Source: Blautia sp.
GTDB taxonomy: Bacteria; Bacillota; Clostridia; Lachnospirales; Lachnospiraceae
NCBI GenBank assembly: GCA_017475035.1
Contig: JAFVGK010000058.1
Location: 1 to 49,627 of the forward strand
Length of the DNA stretch: 49,627 nt
Reading direction: 5' to 3'
Position numbers and translations under genes: made by a program. This document shows, piece after piece, positions 16,842-25,394 of the stretch. How positions within the stretch are numbered: the first letter of the stretch is position 1; each line of letters starts with the position of its first letter. Under the pieces are notes generated by a model. That model was given only the letters and a program-made list of their open reading frames with translations, made no database searches and was not told where the DNA came from.

Positions 16842-18932
16842 ATGCAGGTTTATAAAACAGAACAAATCAGAAACGTTGTCCTCCTCGGACACGGCAGCTG
16901 CGGTAAGACTACGCTGGCAGAAGCGATGGCATATCTCGGCGGCCTGACCAACAGGCAGGGCAGAGTGGAAGATGGAAATACCATCAGCGACTATGACAAA
17001 GAGGAGATCAAGCGTCATTTCTCCATTACGACGAGCATCGTTCCTATCCCCTGGAAGAACTGCAAGATCAATATCCTGGATGCACCGGGATACTTTGATT
17101 TCGTCGGTGAAGTGGAGGAGGCAGTCAGCGCAGCGGATGCCGCCGTTATCGTTATTTCCGGCAAGGCAGGCGTTCAGGTTGGCGTTCAGAAGGCTTGGAA
17201 TCTCTGCGAGAAGTACAATCTCCCGCGTATGATCTTCGTCACAGATATGGATCTTGATGATGTCTCCTATGATGCGATTGTCAATGAGCTGACCGACCAA
17301 TACGGAAAGAAGATCGCTCCGATCCACTTCCCGATCCATGAGGGCGGCAAATTTGTCGGTTATGTTAATGTTGTGAAGCAGGCAGGACGTCTTTACACAG
17401 ATAAAGGCCAGAGGAAGGAATGTGACGTTCCCGCAGCTCTTCAGGATGACCTTGACAGATATCATGAAACCTTGATGGAAGCCGTTGCCGAGACCAGCGA
17501 GGAATTTATGGACCGTTATTTCGATGGCGATACCTTTACCGCAGAAGAAGTCAACACGGCACTTTCCTCAGAAGTACACACAGCAGGGATCGTTCCGGTC
17601 AGCATGGGTTCTCCGGTTGACCTCCGCGGTGTTGTCAGCCTTCTTGATGATATTGTCTCCTTCTTCCCGGCACCGTGCGAGCGCAAGCTTACCGGCACCA
17701 ACCAGAAGACAAACTCCGAGTTTGAAGCAAACTATGATCCCGCAAAGGAAAAGAGCGCCTATGTATGGAAGAGCATCGTAGATCCGTTCCTTGGCAAATA
17801 CTCTCTGATCAAGGTTTGCTCCGGCGTTATCAAGTCAGACGATACGCTCTTTAACGTAGAGCCCGGCGAAGAAGAGCGGCTGAATAAAATTTATATCCTT
17901 CAGGGAAATAAGCCGATCGAAGTTCCCGAGCTTTATGCCGGTGATATCGGTGCGGTAGCAAAATTAAATACCGTTCAGACCTGTGACAGCCTTGCGACAA
18001 AGGCAGCCCCGATCCTCTATCCGAAGACCACGCTCTCTACGCCGTATACCTGCAAGAGATATAAAGCCGTAAAGAAGGGTGATGAGGATAAGATCTCCCA
18101 GGCTCTGACCAGACTGATGAGCGAGGACAAGACCCTCCGTGTCGTCAATGACGGCGCAAACCGTCAGAGTCTGATCTACGGCATCGGCGATCAGCAGCTT
18201 GACGTTGTCGTCAGCATGCTCAAAGAACGCTATAAAGTAGACGTAGAGCTTGTGAAACCGAAGGTTCCGTTCCGCGAGACCCTTCGCAAGAACTCGGATG
18301 TTGAAGGCAAACATAAGAAACAGTCCGGCGGCCACGGCCAGTACGGTCATGTAAAGATGCGCTTCGAGCCGAGCGGCGACCTTGAGACCCCATATGTATT
18401 CGAGCAGGTAGTCGTAGGCGGCGCTGTTCCGAAGAACTACTTCCCTGCAGTAGAAAAAGGCCTGCAGGAATGCGTCCAGAAAGGACCTCTTGCCGCATAT
18501 CCGGTCGTCGGTGTCAAAGCACAGCTGTATGACGGATCCTATCATCCGGTAGACTCCTCTGAAATGGCCTTCAAGATGGCGACAATCCTTGCCTTCAAGA
18601 AGGGCTTCATGGATGCCTCCCCGGTACTTCTTGAGCCGATCGTATCCATGAAGGTTACGGTTCCGGATAAATTCACCGGTGACGTCATGGGTGATCTGAA
18701 CAAACGCCGCGGCCGCGTGCTCGGCATGAACCCGGATCATCATGGAAACACCATCATCGAAGCAGATGTTCCGCAGCTCGAGATCGACGGATATTCCACC
18801 GACCTTCGCTCCATGACCGGCGGCAGCGGAGACTTCTCCTACGAATTTGCCCGCTACGAGCAGGCTCCTGCTGAGATCCAGCAGAAAGAGATCGAAGCAC
18901 GTCAGGCCCAGCTTGAAGGCGAAGACGAATAA
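16842..18932 (+). CDS. FusA2-type elongation factor G-like GTPase
   Basis: EF-G paralogue of 696 residues with the full EF-G plan: G domain, domain II, and domains III-V (the C-terminal part has GGHGQYGHV and GVKAQLYDGSYH). The P-loop is GHGSCGKTT at 16-24. G3 is DAPGY at 80-84, with Tyr where classical EF-G has the catalytic His; that change is known in the FusA2 subfamily. G4 reads TDMD at 134-137 in place of NKMD, a change at the two residues that recognise guanine. It is therefore probably not the housekeeping EF-G; roles proposed for the family include ribosome rescue or recycling under stress. Codon bias is strong, suggesting high expression. It is flanked by its own promoter and terminator. 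Confidence 0.88.
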   Translation: MQVYKTEQIRNVVLLGHGSCGKTTLAEAMAYLGGLTNRQGRVEDGNTISDYDKEEIKRHFSITTSIVPIPWKNCKINILDAPGYFDFVGEVEEAVSAADAAVIVISGKAGVQVGVQKAWNLCEKYNLPRMIFVTDMDLDDVSYDAIVNELTDQYGKKIAPIHFPIHEGGKFVGYVNVVKQAGRLYTDKGQRKECDVPAALQDDLDRYHETLMEAVAETSEEFMDRYFDGDTFTAEEVNTALSSEVHTAGIVPVSMGSPVDLRGVVSLLDDIVSFFPAPCERKLTGTNQKTNSEFEANYDPAKEKSAYVWKSIVDPFLGKYSLIKVCSGVIKSDDTLFNVEPGEEERLNKIYILQGNKPIEVPELYAGDIGAVAKLNTVQTCDSLATKAAPILYPKTTLSTPYTCKRYKAVKKGDEDKISQALTRLMSEDKTLRVVNDGANRQSLIYGIGDQQLDVVVSMLKERYKVDVELVKPKVPFRETLRKNSDVEGKHKKQSGGHGQYGHVKMRFEPSGDLETPYVFEQVVVGGAVPKNYFPAVEKGLQECVQKGPLAAYPVVGVKAQLYDGSYHPVDSSEMAFKMATILAFKKGFMDASPVLLEPIVSMKVTVPDKFTGDVMGDLNKRRGRVLGMNPDHHGNTIIEADVPQLEIDGYSTDLRSMTGGSGDFSYEFARYEQAPAEIQQKEIEARQAQLEGEDE

Positions 18933-18992
18933 TGGTTCTATATCGAATCTGATCAGAGATGAGCCCGAGACATATTTCATGCTCACCCTGTA

Positions 18993-19024
18993 AAAGAAAG
19001 CCAGGCATATGCCTGGCTTTCTTT
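18993..19024 (+). terminator. Terminator of the FusA2-like gene
   Basis: AAAGAAAGCCAGGCA pairs with TGCCTGGCTTTCTTT around a two-base loop. It has A and T runs on either side. Confidence 0.9.
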
Positions 19025-19033
19025 CATTGCAGA

Positions 19034-19129
19034 ACTGAAACCGATGGGAGATGGCTCGGCTGTTATTTTGCGGCAGAACGAATGTGACACCGATCCGGGA
19101 GCCCGCGCAAACTTCGAAGCCGAGCGTCA
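19034..19129 (+). repeat. Local direct repeat E, copy 1
   Basis: Starts ACTGAAACCGATGGGAGA and ends AAGCCGAGCGTCA. Copy 2 at 19227-19387 is nearly identical apart from an internal insertion. TGTGACACCGATCCG inside it is also present inverted at 19180-19194 (14 of 15 bases), so the region could fold into a large cruciform. Confidence 0.85.
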
Positions 19130-19226
19130 TATTATATCTTTTCACTAAACAGCTCGGCTCATAACATAAAAGAAGCGAACGGATCGATGTCACAATGAGT
19201 GACGCATTAGAAAAATAATTGACGAG

Positions 19227-19387
19227 ACTGAAACCGATGGGAGACTTAAGGCCTGAGGTGGCTCCGGCTCTTCCGGAGACACCTCAGACCTTTAGTCTCC
19301 CACGGGAGATGGCTCGGCTGTTATTTTTCGGCAGAACGAATGTGACACCGATCCGGTAGCCCGCGCAAACCCCGAAGCCGAGCGTCA
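19227..19387 (+). repeat. Local direct repeat E, copy 2, interrupted by a 63-base palindrome
   Basis: Matches copy 1 up to GGGAGA at 19244 and again from GGGAGA at 19304 onward. Between them lies a near-perfect hairpin spanning 19239-19301. Twenty-five of 28 position pairs are complementary around a 5-base loop (19268-19272), starting GGGAGACT and ending AGTCTCCC. GGGAGA is present on both sides of the inserted part, like a short target duplication. Confidence 0.85.
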
Positions 19388-19435
19388 GCTATTTACATCT
19401 GACGAGCTGCCTCCCCTCATCCAACCTTATTTTTC

Positions 19436-19464
19436 TTGACAACCGGATACGAAAAACGTAGAAT
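19436..19464 (+). promoter_or_regulatory. Promoter of leuS
   Basis: TTGACA, 17-base spacer, TAGAAT, giving a leader of about 50 bases. That is too short for a T-box leader. Confidence 0.8.
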
Positions 19465-19519
19465 ACTAAATTGATCTTTATTCAGATAGAAAATTTTCAC
19501 GAGGAGGTTGATGAATCAT

Positions 19520-21940
19520 ATGGCTGCACCGTATAATCATCGAGCAATAGAAGCAAAGTGGCGCACCAAATGGGCAGAAAAACCTGTAAATGTAAACGAC
19601 GGTAAAAAGCCCAAATATTATTGTCTGGACATGTTCCCCTATCCGTCAGGAAACGGACTTCATGTCGGTCACTGGAGAGGCTACGTCATCTCCGATGTAT
19701 GGAGCCGATATAAGCTGCTGCAGGGATATTACCTGATCCACCCGATGGGATGGGACGCATTCGGCCTTCCGGCAGAGAATTACGCAATCAGCCATGGCAT
19801 TCACCCGGCGATCTCCACAGCTTCAAATGTAGCAAACATCAAAAAACAGATCAACGATATTGCCGCAATTTACGACTGGGACATGGAAGTTAACACCACG
19901 GATCCCGCCTTCTACAAATGGACCCAGTGGATCTTTGTCCAGATGTTCAAAAACGGACTCGCTTACGAGAAGGAATTTCCGATCAACTGGTGCCCGTCCT
20001 GCAAGACCGGCCTTGCAAACGAAGAGGTTGTCAACGGCGTCTGTGAGCGCTGCGGCAGCCCCGTCACAAAGAAAAACCTTCGCCAGTGGATGCTCCGCAT
20101 CACAAAATACGCGGATCGTCTGCTTTCAGATCTTGACAAACTGGACTGGCCGGAGAAGGTCAAAAAAATGCAGACCGACTGGATCGGCAAATCCTACGGC
20201 GCGGAAGTAGAGTTCCCGATCGACGGAAGAGAAGAGAAGCTGACCGTTTATACCACCCGTCCGGATACCCTCCACGGCGCCACCTTTATGGTATTGGCTC
20301 CGGAGCATGCTTTAGCCGCCAGCCTGGCTACGGATGAGACCAGGGAAGCAGTGGAAAAATATATCTTTGACTCCTCGATGCGCTCCAACGTCGACCGTAT
20401 GCAGGATAAGGAAAAAACCGGCGTGTTCACCGGCAGCTACGCCATTAATCCGCTGAACAAAGAGAAAATCCCGATCTGGCTGTCCGATTATGTACTGGCA
20501 GACTACGGCACCGGCGCCATCATGTGCGTGCCTGCCCATGATGACCGTGACTTTGCCTTTGCCAAAAAGTTCGGACTTCCCATCGTCCAGGTCATTGCCA
20601 AAGACGGCAAAGAGATCGAGGATATGACCGAAGCCTATACCGAAGCTGTCGGCACCATGATTAATTCCGGAGAATGGAACGGGATGGAGTCCTCTGTCCT
20701 GAAGCAGGAAGCACCTGCCTGGATCGAAGAGCGGGGAATGGGCCGCAAGACAGTCAATTACAAGCTGCGTGACTGGGTCTTCTCCCGCCAGAGATATTGG
20801 GGAGAGCCGATTCCGATTATTCACTGCCCGAAATGCGGCAATGTCCCGGTTCCTGAGGATCAGCTTCCGCTGCTCCTTCCGGAGGTGGAAAGCTATCAGC
20901 CTACCGGTACCGGTGAATCCCCGCTGGCAGCCATCGATGAGTGGGTGAACACCACCTGCCCATGCTGCGGCAGCCCGGCAAAACGTGAAACCAACACCAT
21001 GCCCCAGTGGGCAGGTTCCTCCTGGTATTTCCTTCGTTATGTAGACAATCACAATGACAAAGAGCTGGTTTCCAGAGAAAAAGCAGACAAATACCTTCCC
21101 GTTGATATGTACATCGGCGGCGTAGAGCATGCGGTTCTGCACCTTCTGTATTCCCGCTTCTATACAAAGTTCCTGTGCGACATCGGTGTCGTAGACTTTG
21201 ACGAGCCCTTCACCAAGCTCTTCAACCAGGGCATGATCACCGGAAAGAACGGCATCAAGATGAGCAAATCCAAAGGCAACGTCGTCTCCCCGGATGATCT
21301 GGTACGCGATTACGGTTGCGATTCTCTTCGGATGTATGAGCTCTTTGTCGGTCCGCCGGAACTGGATGCCGAATGGGATGACAGAGGCATCGACGGCGTA
21401 TCCAGATTCTTAAAGAGATTCTGGACACTGGCTCAGAACAGCATCGAGAAAAAGGTCAGCGCTTCTTCCGAAATGATCAAAATCCGTCACCGTATGGTAG
21501 CGGAGATCACAAAGCGTCTGGAAGCTTTCAGTCTGAATACGGTTATCTCCGGCTTTATGGAATTTACCAATAAGCTGATCGACCTTGCGAAGCAGACGGA
21601 CGGGGCTGTTGATCTTGAAACGATCGAAACGGCGACGATCCTTCTGGCTCCGTTCGCACCTCATATTGCGGAGGAAATCTGGGCAGATCTCGGTCATGAG
21701 ACCTCTGTTTTTGCCTCCAGATGGCCGGAGCATGATGAAAAAGCCATGGCTGATGATGAGATCGAGATTCCTGTTCAGGTGAACGGAAAGACCCGCGCCG
21801 TCATCATGATCGACCCGAACGCCGCAAAAGAGGATGTCCTTGCAAAAGCGAAGCAGGCCGTGGAAGGAAAGATTACAGGCAATATCATCAAAGAGATCTA
21901 CGTGCCGAAGAAAATCGTGAATCTGGTAGCGAAGGGCTGA
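19520..21940 (+). CDS. leuS: Leucyl-tRNA synthetase
   Basis: Class Ia aminoacyl-tRNA synthetase of 806 residues charging tRNA-Leu. The HIGH-type motif is HVGH at about 48-51 (after FPYPSGNGL), and KMSKS lies at 580-584. Between them are the CP1 editing domain (TTRPDTLHGATFMVLAPEH and PAHDDRDFAFA) and cysteine pairs that suggest zinc sites (CPSCK with CERCG, CPKCG with CPCCG). The C-terminal extension ends with the short VNGKTRAVI domain typical of bacterial LeuRS. The start is uncertain: AGGAGG at 19502-19507 is 12 bases from ATG 19520 and 3 bases from ATG 19511. The next genes import branched-chain amino acids including leucine, a suggestive neighbour, but they have their own promoter. Confidence 0.96.
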   Translation: MAAPYNHRAIEAKWRTKWAEKPVNVNDGKKPKYYCLDMFPYPSGNGLHVGHWRGYVISDVWSRYKLLQGYYLIHPMGWDAFGLPAENYAISHGIHPAISTASNVANIKKQINDIAAIYDWDMEVNTTDPAFYKWTQWIFVQMFKNGLAYEKEFPINWCPSCKTGLANEEVVNGVCERCGSPVTKKNLRQWMLRITKYADRLLSDLDKLDWPEKVKKMQTDWIGKSYGAEVEFPIDGREEKLTVYTTRPDTLHGATFMVLAPEHALAASLATDETREAVEKYIFDSSMRSNVDRMQDKEKTGVFTGSYAINPLNKEKIPIWLSDYVLADYGTGAIMCVPAHDDRDFAFAKKFGLPIVQVIAKDGKEIEDMTEAYTEAVGTMINSGEWNGMESSVLKQEAPAWIEERGMGRKTVNYKLRDWVFSRQRYWGEPIPIIHCPKCGNVPVPEDQLPLLLPEVESYQPTGTGESPLAAIDEWVNTTCPCCGSPAKRETNTMPQWAGSSWYFLRYVDNHNDKELVSREKADKYLPVDMYIGGVEHAVLHLLYSRFYTKFLCDIGVVDFDEPFTKLFNQGMITGKNGIKMSKSKGNVVSPDDLVRDYGCDSLRMYELFVGPPELDAEWDDRGIDGVSRFLKRFWTLAQNSIEKKVSASSEMIKIRHRMVAEITKRLEAFSLNTVISGFMEFTNKLIDLAKQTDGAVDLETIETATILLAPFAPHIAEEIWADLGHETSVFASRWPEHDEKAMADDEIEIPVQVNGKTRAVIMIDPNAAKEDVLAKAKQAVEGKITGNIIKEIYVPKKIVNLVAKG

Positions 21941-21973
21941 TAGAAGCTATCCTAAAATCTTACGTCATTTTAC

Positions 21974-22002
21974 TTGATTAAAGCGGTAAAGAGTGCTATA
22001 CT
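21974..22002 (+). promoter_or_regulatory. Promoter of livKHMGF
   Basis: TTGATT, 17-base spacer, TATACT, about 40 bases before the binding-protein start. No terminator separates it from leuS, so some read-through is possible. Confidence 0.75.
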
Positions 22003-22041
22003 TCCTATAACAAAGTATTTCCATTCAAAGGAGGATGTATT

Positions 22042-23211
22042 ATGAAGAAGATGCTTTCCGCATTATGCGTGGCTGCAGTTGGCGCATGCCTTTTGTCCGC
22101 GTCGGTTTTTGCTGACACCATCAAGGTTGGTGTGTTTGAGCCATTGACAGGCGAAAACGGCGGCGGCGGTGTTCAGGAGTCTCAGGGCGCGACCTATGCC
22201 AATGAGATCCGTCCCACTGTCACGATCGACGGCGTAGAGTATGATGTCGAGCTTGATGTTGTTGATAATAAGTCAGACAAAACCGAAGGCGTAACCGCTG
22301 CACAGAAGCTGGTCGCTGACGGCGTAGTAGGCGTTCTCGGCTCCTATGGTTCCGGCGTTTCCATCGCCGCAGGCCCGATCTTTGCAGATGCCAGGATCCC
22401 CGCTATCGGCTGCTCCTGCACCAATCCGCAGGTAACCGCAGGCTGTGATTATTACTTCCGTGTCTGCTTCCTCGATCCGTTCCAGGGCAGCGTAATGGCA
22501 CAGTACGCATTCGACGAAGGCTATACCAAGGTTGCTACCATCGAGCAGCTTGGCGACGACTACTCCACAGGCCTTGCGAACTTCTTCAAAAAGCAGTTCA
22601 TCGCTCTCGGCGGCGAGATCGTAGACCAGGAAACCTTCCAGACCAACCAGTCTGATTTCAAGGCAGCCCTGACTCAGATCAAGGCTTCCGGCGCAGAAGC
22701 AATCTTTGCTCCGTCTTCCATTGCCACGGCTCCGCTTATTATCAAACAGGCACGTGAAAATGGCGTAGACGCTGCGATCATGGCAGGAGATACCTGGTAC
22801 AACACCACGATCATTGACAATGCAGGCGCAGAAAACTGCGAAAATATCGCTGTATCCACCTTCTTTGATGAAGCTGATACCGCTCCGGCCGTTGCTGAAT
22901 TCGTAGCCGGCTACAAAGCATGGCTGAACGAGGACGCTGACCGCATCTCCAAGAACGGCGGAAACGATGACGTTGTCGGTAACGTTGCCCTTTGCTTTGA
23001 CGCCTACAATGTTCTCCTTGACGCAATCGAAGCTGCAGGCAGCACAGACGGTGAAGCGATCAAGGCAGCTCTTGAGGGTATTGAGTCCGCAGGCGTGACC
23101 GGCGCGATCACCTTCAACGAGATCGGCGATGCCAACAAGGATACCGCTTATATCGATGTCATTACAGATGGCTCTTTCAGCTTCCTGAAGACCGTCACAG
23201 TGTCTGAGTAA
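22042..23211 (+). CDS. livK: Branched-chain amino acid-binding protein
   Basis: Periplasmic-binding-protein fold type I (Leu/Ile/Val-binding family), 389 residues. The mature protein begins DTIKVGVFEPLTGENGGGG. The family features NKSDKTEGVTAAQKLV and GVLGSYGSGVSIAAGP (amino acid binding) follow. The signal peptide has a signal peptidase I-like ASVFA|DT site. A Cys in VGAC at residue 16 could instead be a weak lipobox, so anchoring is unclear. AAAGGAGG precedes the ATG. It is the first gene of a five-gene importer and is separated from the permeases by a 206-base spacer with two hairpins. Confidence 0.92.
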   Translation: MKKMLSALCVAAVGACLLSASVFADTIKVGVFEPLTGENGGGGVQESQGATYANEIRPTVTIDGVEYDVELDVVDNKSDKTEGVTAAQKLVADGVVGVLGSYGSGVSIAAGPIFADARIPAIGCSCTNPQVTAGCDYYFRVCFLDPFQGSVMAQYAFDEGYTKVATIEQLGDDYSTGLANFFKKQFIALGGEIVDQETFQTNQSDFKAALTQIKASGAEAIFAPSSIATAPLIIKQARENGVDAAIMAGDTWYNTTIIDNAGAENCENIAVSTFFDEADTAPAVAEFVAGYKAWLNEDADRISKNGGNDDVVGNVALCFDAYNVLLDAIEAAGSTDGEAIKAALEGIESAGVTGAITFNEIGDANKDTAYIDVITDGSFSFLKTVTVSE

Positions 23212-23220
23212 TCTTTGATT

Positions 23221-23249
23221 TATGATTCAGACGGCAAAAGTTCATGAAA
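23221..23249 (+). repeat. Dispersed repeat C, copy on plus strand
   Basis: TATGATTCAGACGGCAAAAG followed by TTCATGAAA. The same sequence with few changes occurs inverted at 16694-16722, and its first 15 bases (one change) at 46540-46554. Confidence 0.6.
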
Positions 23250-23365
23250 TAACAACGATTCGCAGAATCAGGCTTTTCGCCGATGCAATCATGATTTATA
23301 AGCAATCATAATTTATAAGAAGAAAGCATATCTTTCTTCTCGATCATAACCTGATGAACCACACC

Positions 23366-23391
23366 GGGGCGGGGACAGTCGTCTCCGCTCC
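23366..23391 (+). terminator. Possible partial terminator between livK and livH
   Basis: GGGGCGGGGAC pairs with GTCTCCGCTCC (two G-U) around a 4-base loop. It is followed by TTCTTCTGTTT, an imperfect U-tract, so partial termination is more likely than a full stop. Confidence 0.5.
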
Positions 23392-23417
23392 TTCTTCTGT
23401 TTAGGAGGCAAGTATTT

Positions 23418-24299
23418 ATGGCTGCTTCTGTGTTAGCACAGCATCTCCTCACGGGGATATCCCTGGGCGGGGCCTATGCCCTGATCGCCGTGGGTTATAC
23501 CATGGTATACGGCATTCTGCGCCTGATCAATTTCGCTCACGGCGATATCTTCATGATGTCCGGCTATTTTATGATCTTTGCGATGGCATCCTTCCCATGG
23601 TTTGTGTCCATCCCTCTGGTACTGATTGTGACGATTCTTCTGGGTGTCGGCATTGAGAAAGCAGCCTATGCACCCTTACGCTCTGCTCCGAGAATGTCCG
23701 TCATGATCTCTGCGATCGGCGTCAGTTACCTGCTTCAGAATCTGGCTACCTATCTGTTTACCGCGATCCCGAAAGCATACCCGGAGATCCCGATCCTCAA
23801 GCGCATCTTCCACTTCGGTGATATCACGACATCTCTTGTCACGATTATGACCCCTGTCCTGACTGTTGAGCTTGTCATTCTCCTGATGCAGCTCATCAAT
23901 CATACCAAAATCGGTATGGCCATGCGTGCTGTATCAAAAGACACGGAAGCTTCCCGCCTGATGGGCATAAAGGTAAATTCAACGATATCCATGACCTTCG
24001 TTTTGGGAAGCCTGCTGGCAGGTATCGGCTCGATTCTTTTCTTTACCGACCGTATGACCGTCTATCCCTATTCCGGATCCCTGCCCGGGCTGAAGTGCTT
24101 TGTCGCGGCTGTCCTGGGAGGCATCGGCTCGATTCCCGGCGCGGTAGTGGGAGGTTTTATCATCGGTATCTGTGAAACCTTCCTGATCGCCTTCGGATAT
24201 TCCACCTTCTCTGACGCGTTTACCTTTTTGCTGCTGATCATCATTCTCCTCGTCCGTCCTACAGGACTGTTCGGCGAGGCAGCTACGGATAAAGTATAA
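23418..24299 (+). CDS. livH: Branched-chain amino acid ABC permease LivH
   Basis: Inner-membrane permease of 293 residues, almost wholly hydrophobic, with about eight segments. Family signatures are the N-terminal GISLGGAYALIAVGYTMVYG and LINFAHGDIFM, and C-terminal AAVLGGIGSIPGAVVGGFII. GGAGG lies before the ATG. It is followed 15 bases later by livM. Together with LivM it forms the channel for leucine, isoleucine and valine or a related amino acid. Confidence 0.95.
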   Translation: MAASVLAQHLLTGISLGGAYALIAVGYTMVYGILRLINFAHGDIFMMSGYFMIFAMASFPWFVSIPLVLIVTILLGVGIEKAAYAPLRSAPRMSVMISAIGVSYLLQNLATYLFTAIPKAYPEIPILKRIFHFGDITTSLVTIMTPVLTVELVILLMQLINHTKIGMAMRAVSKDTEASRLMGIKVNSTISMTFVLGSLLAGIGSILFFTDRMTVYPYSGSLPGLKCFVAAVLGGIGSIPGAVVGGFIIGICETFLIAFGYSTFSDAFTFLLLIIILLVRPTGLFGEAATDKV

Positions 24300-24314
24300 A
24301 AGGAGGTGAGGAAA

Positions 24315-25394
24315 ATGAAAAAACATCCGGTAAGAGATCTGGTTTTGTCCATTCTTCTGGCAGGAGCTTTTTGCGCACTCCTCGCCTATTTCCAATATGA
24401 TAAATCCACAAATCACGCTTATGCCATTTCGATTCTTGAAAGATCGGCGATTTACGCGGTTGTTGCCGTGTCAATGAATCTGCTGAACGGCTTTACGGGA
24501 TTGTTTTCCCTGGGACAGGCTGGCTTTATGGCACTGGGAGCCTATACCACGGCGATCCTCACGATCCCGGTCAAGGTCCGTCCAAGTGTATACTATATGA
24601 ACGGCATCGAGCCCTGGCTGGAAAAACTGCATCTGCCGATGGTTCCGGCCATGATCTGCGGCGGTCTGGTAGCGGCGGCTTTTGCAGCCCTGATCGGTAT
24701 CCCTGTTCTGCGGTTAAAGAGCGATTACCTTGCCATCGCAACCTTAGGTTTTGCCGAGATTGTCCGTGCACTGCTTGCTGCGCCGATGATGGACCGCATC
24801 ACCAACGGTTCCTATGGCCTGAACAATATTCCGGGATACAAAAACATCTTCCAGGTCATCGCCATCGCTGCAGTCTGTATTGCACTGATGGTTCTGCTGA
24901 TCAATTCCTCATACGGAAGAGCCTTCAAAGCGATCCGTGAAGATGATGTCGCAGCGGAAGCCATGGGGATCAACCTCTTCCGGCACAAAGAGCTTTCTTT
25001 TGTGATTTCTTCCTTCTTCACCGGAGTCGGCGGGGGAATGCTGGCCTGCTTCATGCGTTCGATTGATACCAGAACCTTCCAGGTCGCTTTGACCTATAAT
25101 ATTCTTCTGATCGTTGTGCTTGGCGGCATCGGCAGCGTGACGGGCTCCATCATCGGATCCCTTCTGATTAACGGCGGACAGGAATGGCTTCGTTTCCTGG
25201 ATGAACCCACGACGGTTCCCGTGCTTTCCGCTTTGTTCAAGCCGGGCTTCCGTATGGTTATCTATTCCCTGCTTCTTATGATCGTCGTACTGTTCTGGAG
25301 AAGCGGCATTATGGGAACGAGAGAATTTACCTGGAACGGTTTATTCGGGATTTTTCACAGAAAAAAGAAAAATGCGGGAGGTGAGGCATCATGA
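24315..25394 (+). CDS. livM: Branched-chain amino acid ABC permease LivM
   Basis: Second permease, 359 residues. Signatures: NLLNGFTGLFSLGQAGFMAL near the N-terminus, a SDYLAIATLGFAEIVR stretch, and IVVLGGIGSVTGSIIG near the end. ATG 24315 is chosen because AGGAGG (24301-24306) is 8 bases upstream; an in-frame GTG at 24306 overlaps that site. The last codons overlap livG (ATGA). Confidence 0.95.
   Translation: MKKHPVRDLVLSILLAGAFCALLAYFQYDKSTNHAYAISILERSAIYAVVAVSMNLLNGFTGLFSLGQAGFMALGAYTTAILTIPVKVRPSVYYMNGIEPWLEKLHLPMVPAMICGGLVAAAFAALIGIPVLRLKSDYLAIATLGFAEIVRALLAAPMMDRITNGSYGLNNIPGYKNIFQVIAIAAVCIALMVLLINSSYGRAFKAIREDDVAAEAMGINLFRHKELSFVISSFFTGVGGGMLACFMRSIDTRTFQVALTYNILLIVVLGGIGSVTGSIIGSLLINGGQEWLRFLDEPTTVPVLSALFKPGFRMVIYSLLLMIVVLFWRSGIMGTREFTWNGLFGIFHRKKKNAGGEAS

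Larger units (their letters stand above)
18933..19519. other. Repeat-rich spacer between FusA2-like gene and leuS
   Basis: No gene is supported in these 587 bases. Contents in order: terminator 18993-19024, repeat E copy 1 (19034-19129), a partly inverted piece (CGGATCGATGTCACA at 19180-19194), repeat E copy 2 interrupted by a 63-base palindrome (19227-19387), and the leuS promoter. Confidence 0.75.
23212..23417 (+). other. livK-livH spacer with hairpins and repeat C
   Basis: Starts with repeat C (23221-23249), whose CGGCAAAAG can pair with CTTTTCGCCG at 23272-23281. Two further stems follow: AGAAGAAAG/CTTTCTTCT (23318-23340), and GGGGCGGGGAC/GTCTCCGCTCC (23366-23391) followed by a pyrimidine-rich tail. 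They could partly terminate transcription or protect the livK message. Confidence 0.6.

Noticed and set aside
17964-19193. A 409-codon minus-strand frame across the FusA2-like gene and the repeat spacer
   Set aside because: Same explanation: a codon-bias shadow of a well-supported gene. It also crosses the terminator and repeat E.
19034-19435. T-box leader for leuS
   Set aside because: No T-box core (AGGGTGG-ACCGCG type) or following terminator was found, and the best leuS promoter lies downstream of the repeats, leaving a leader of only about 50 bases.
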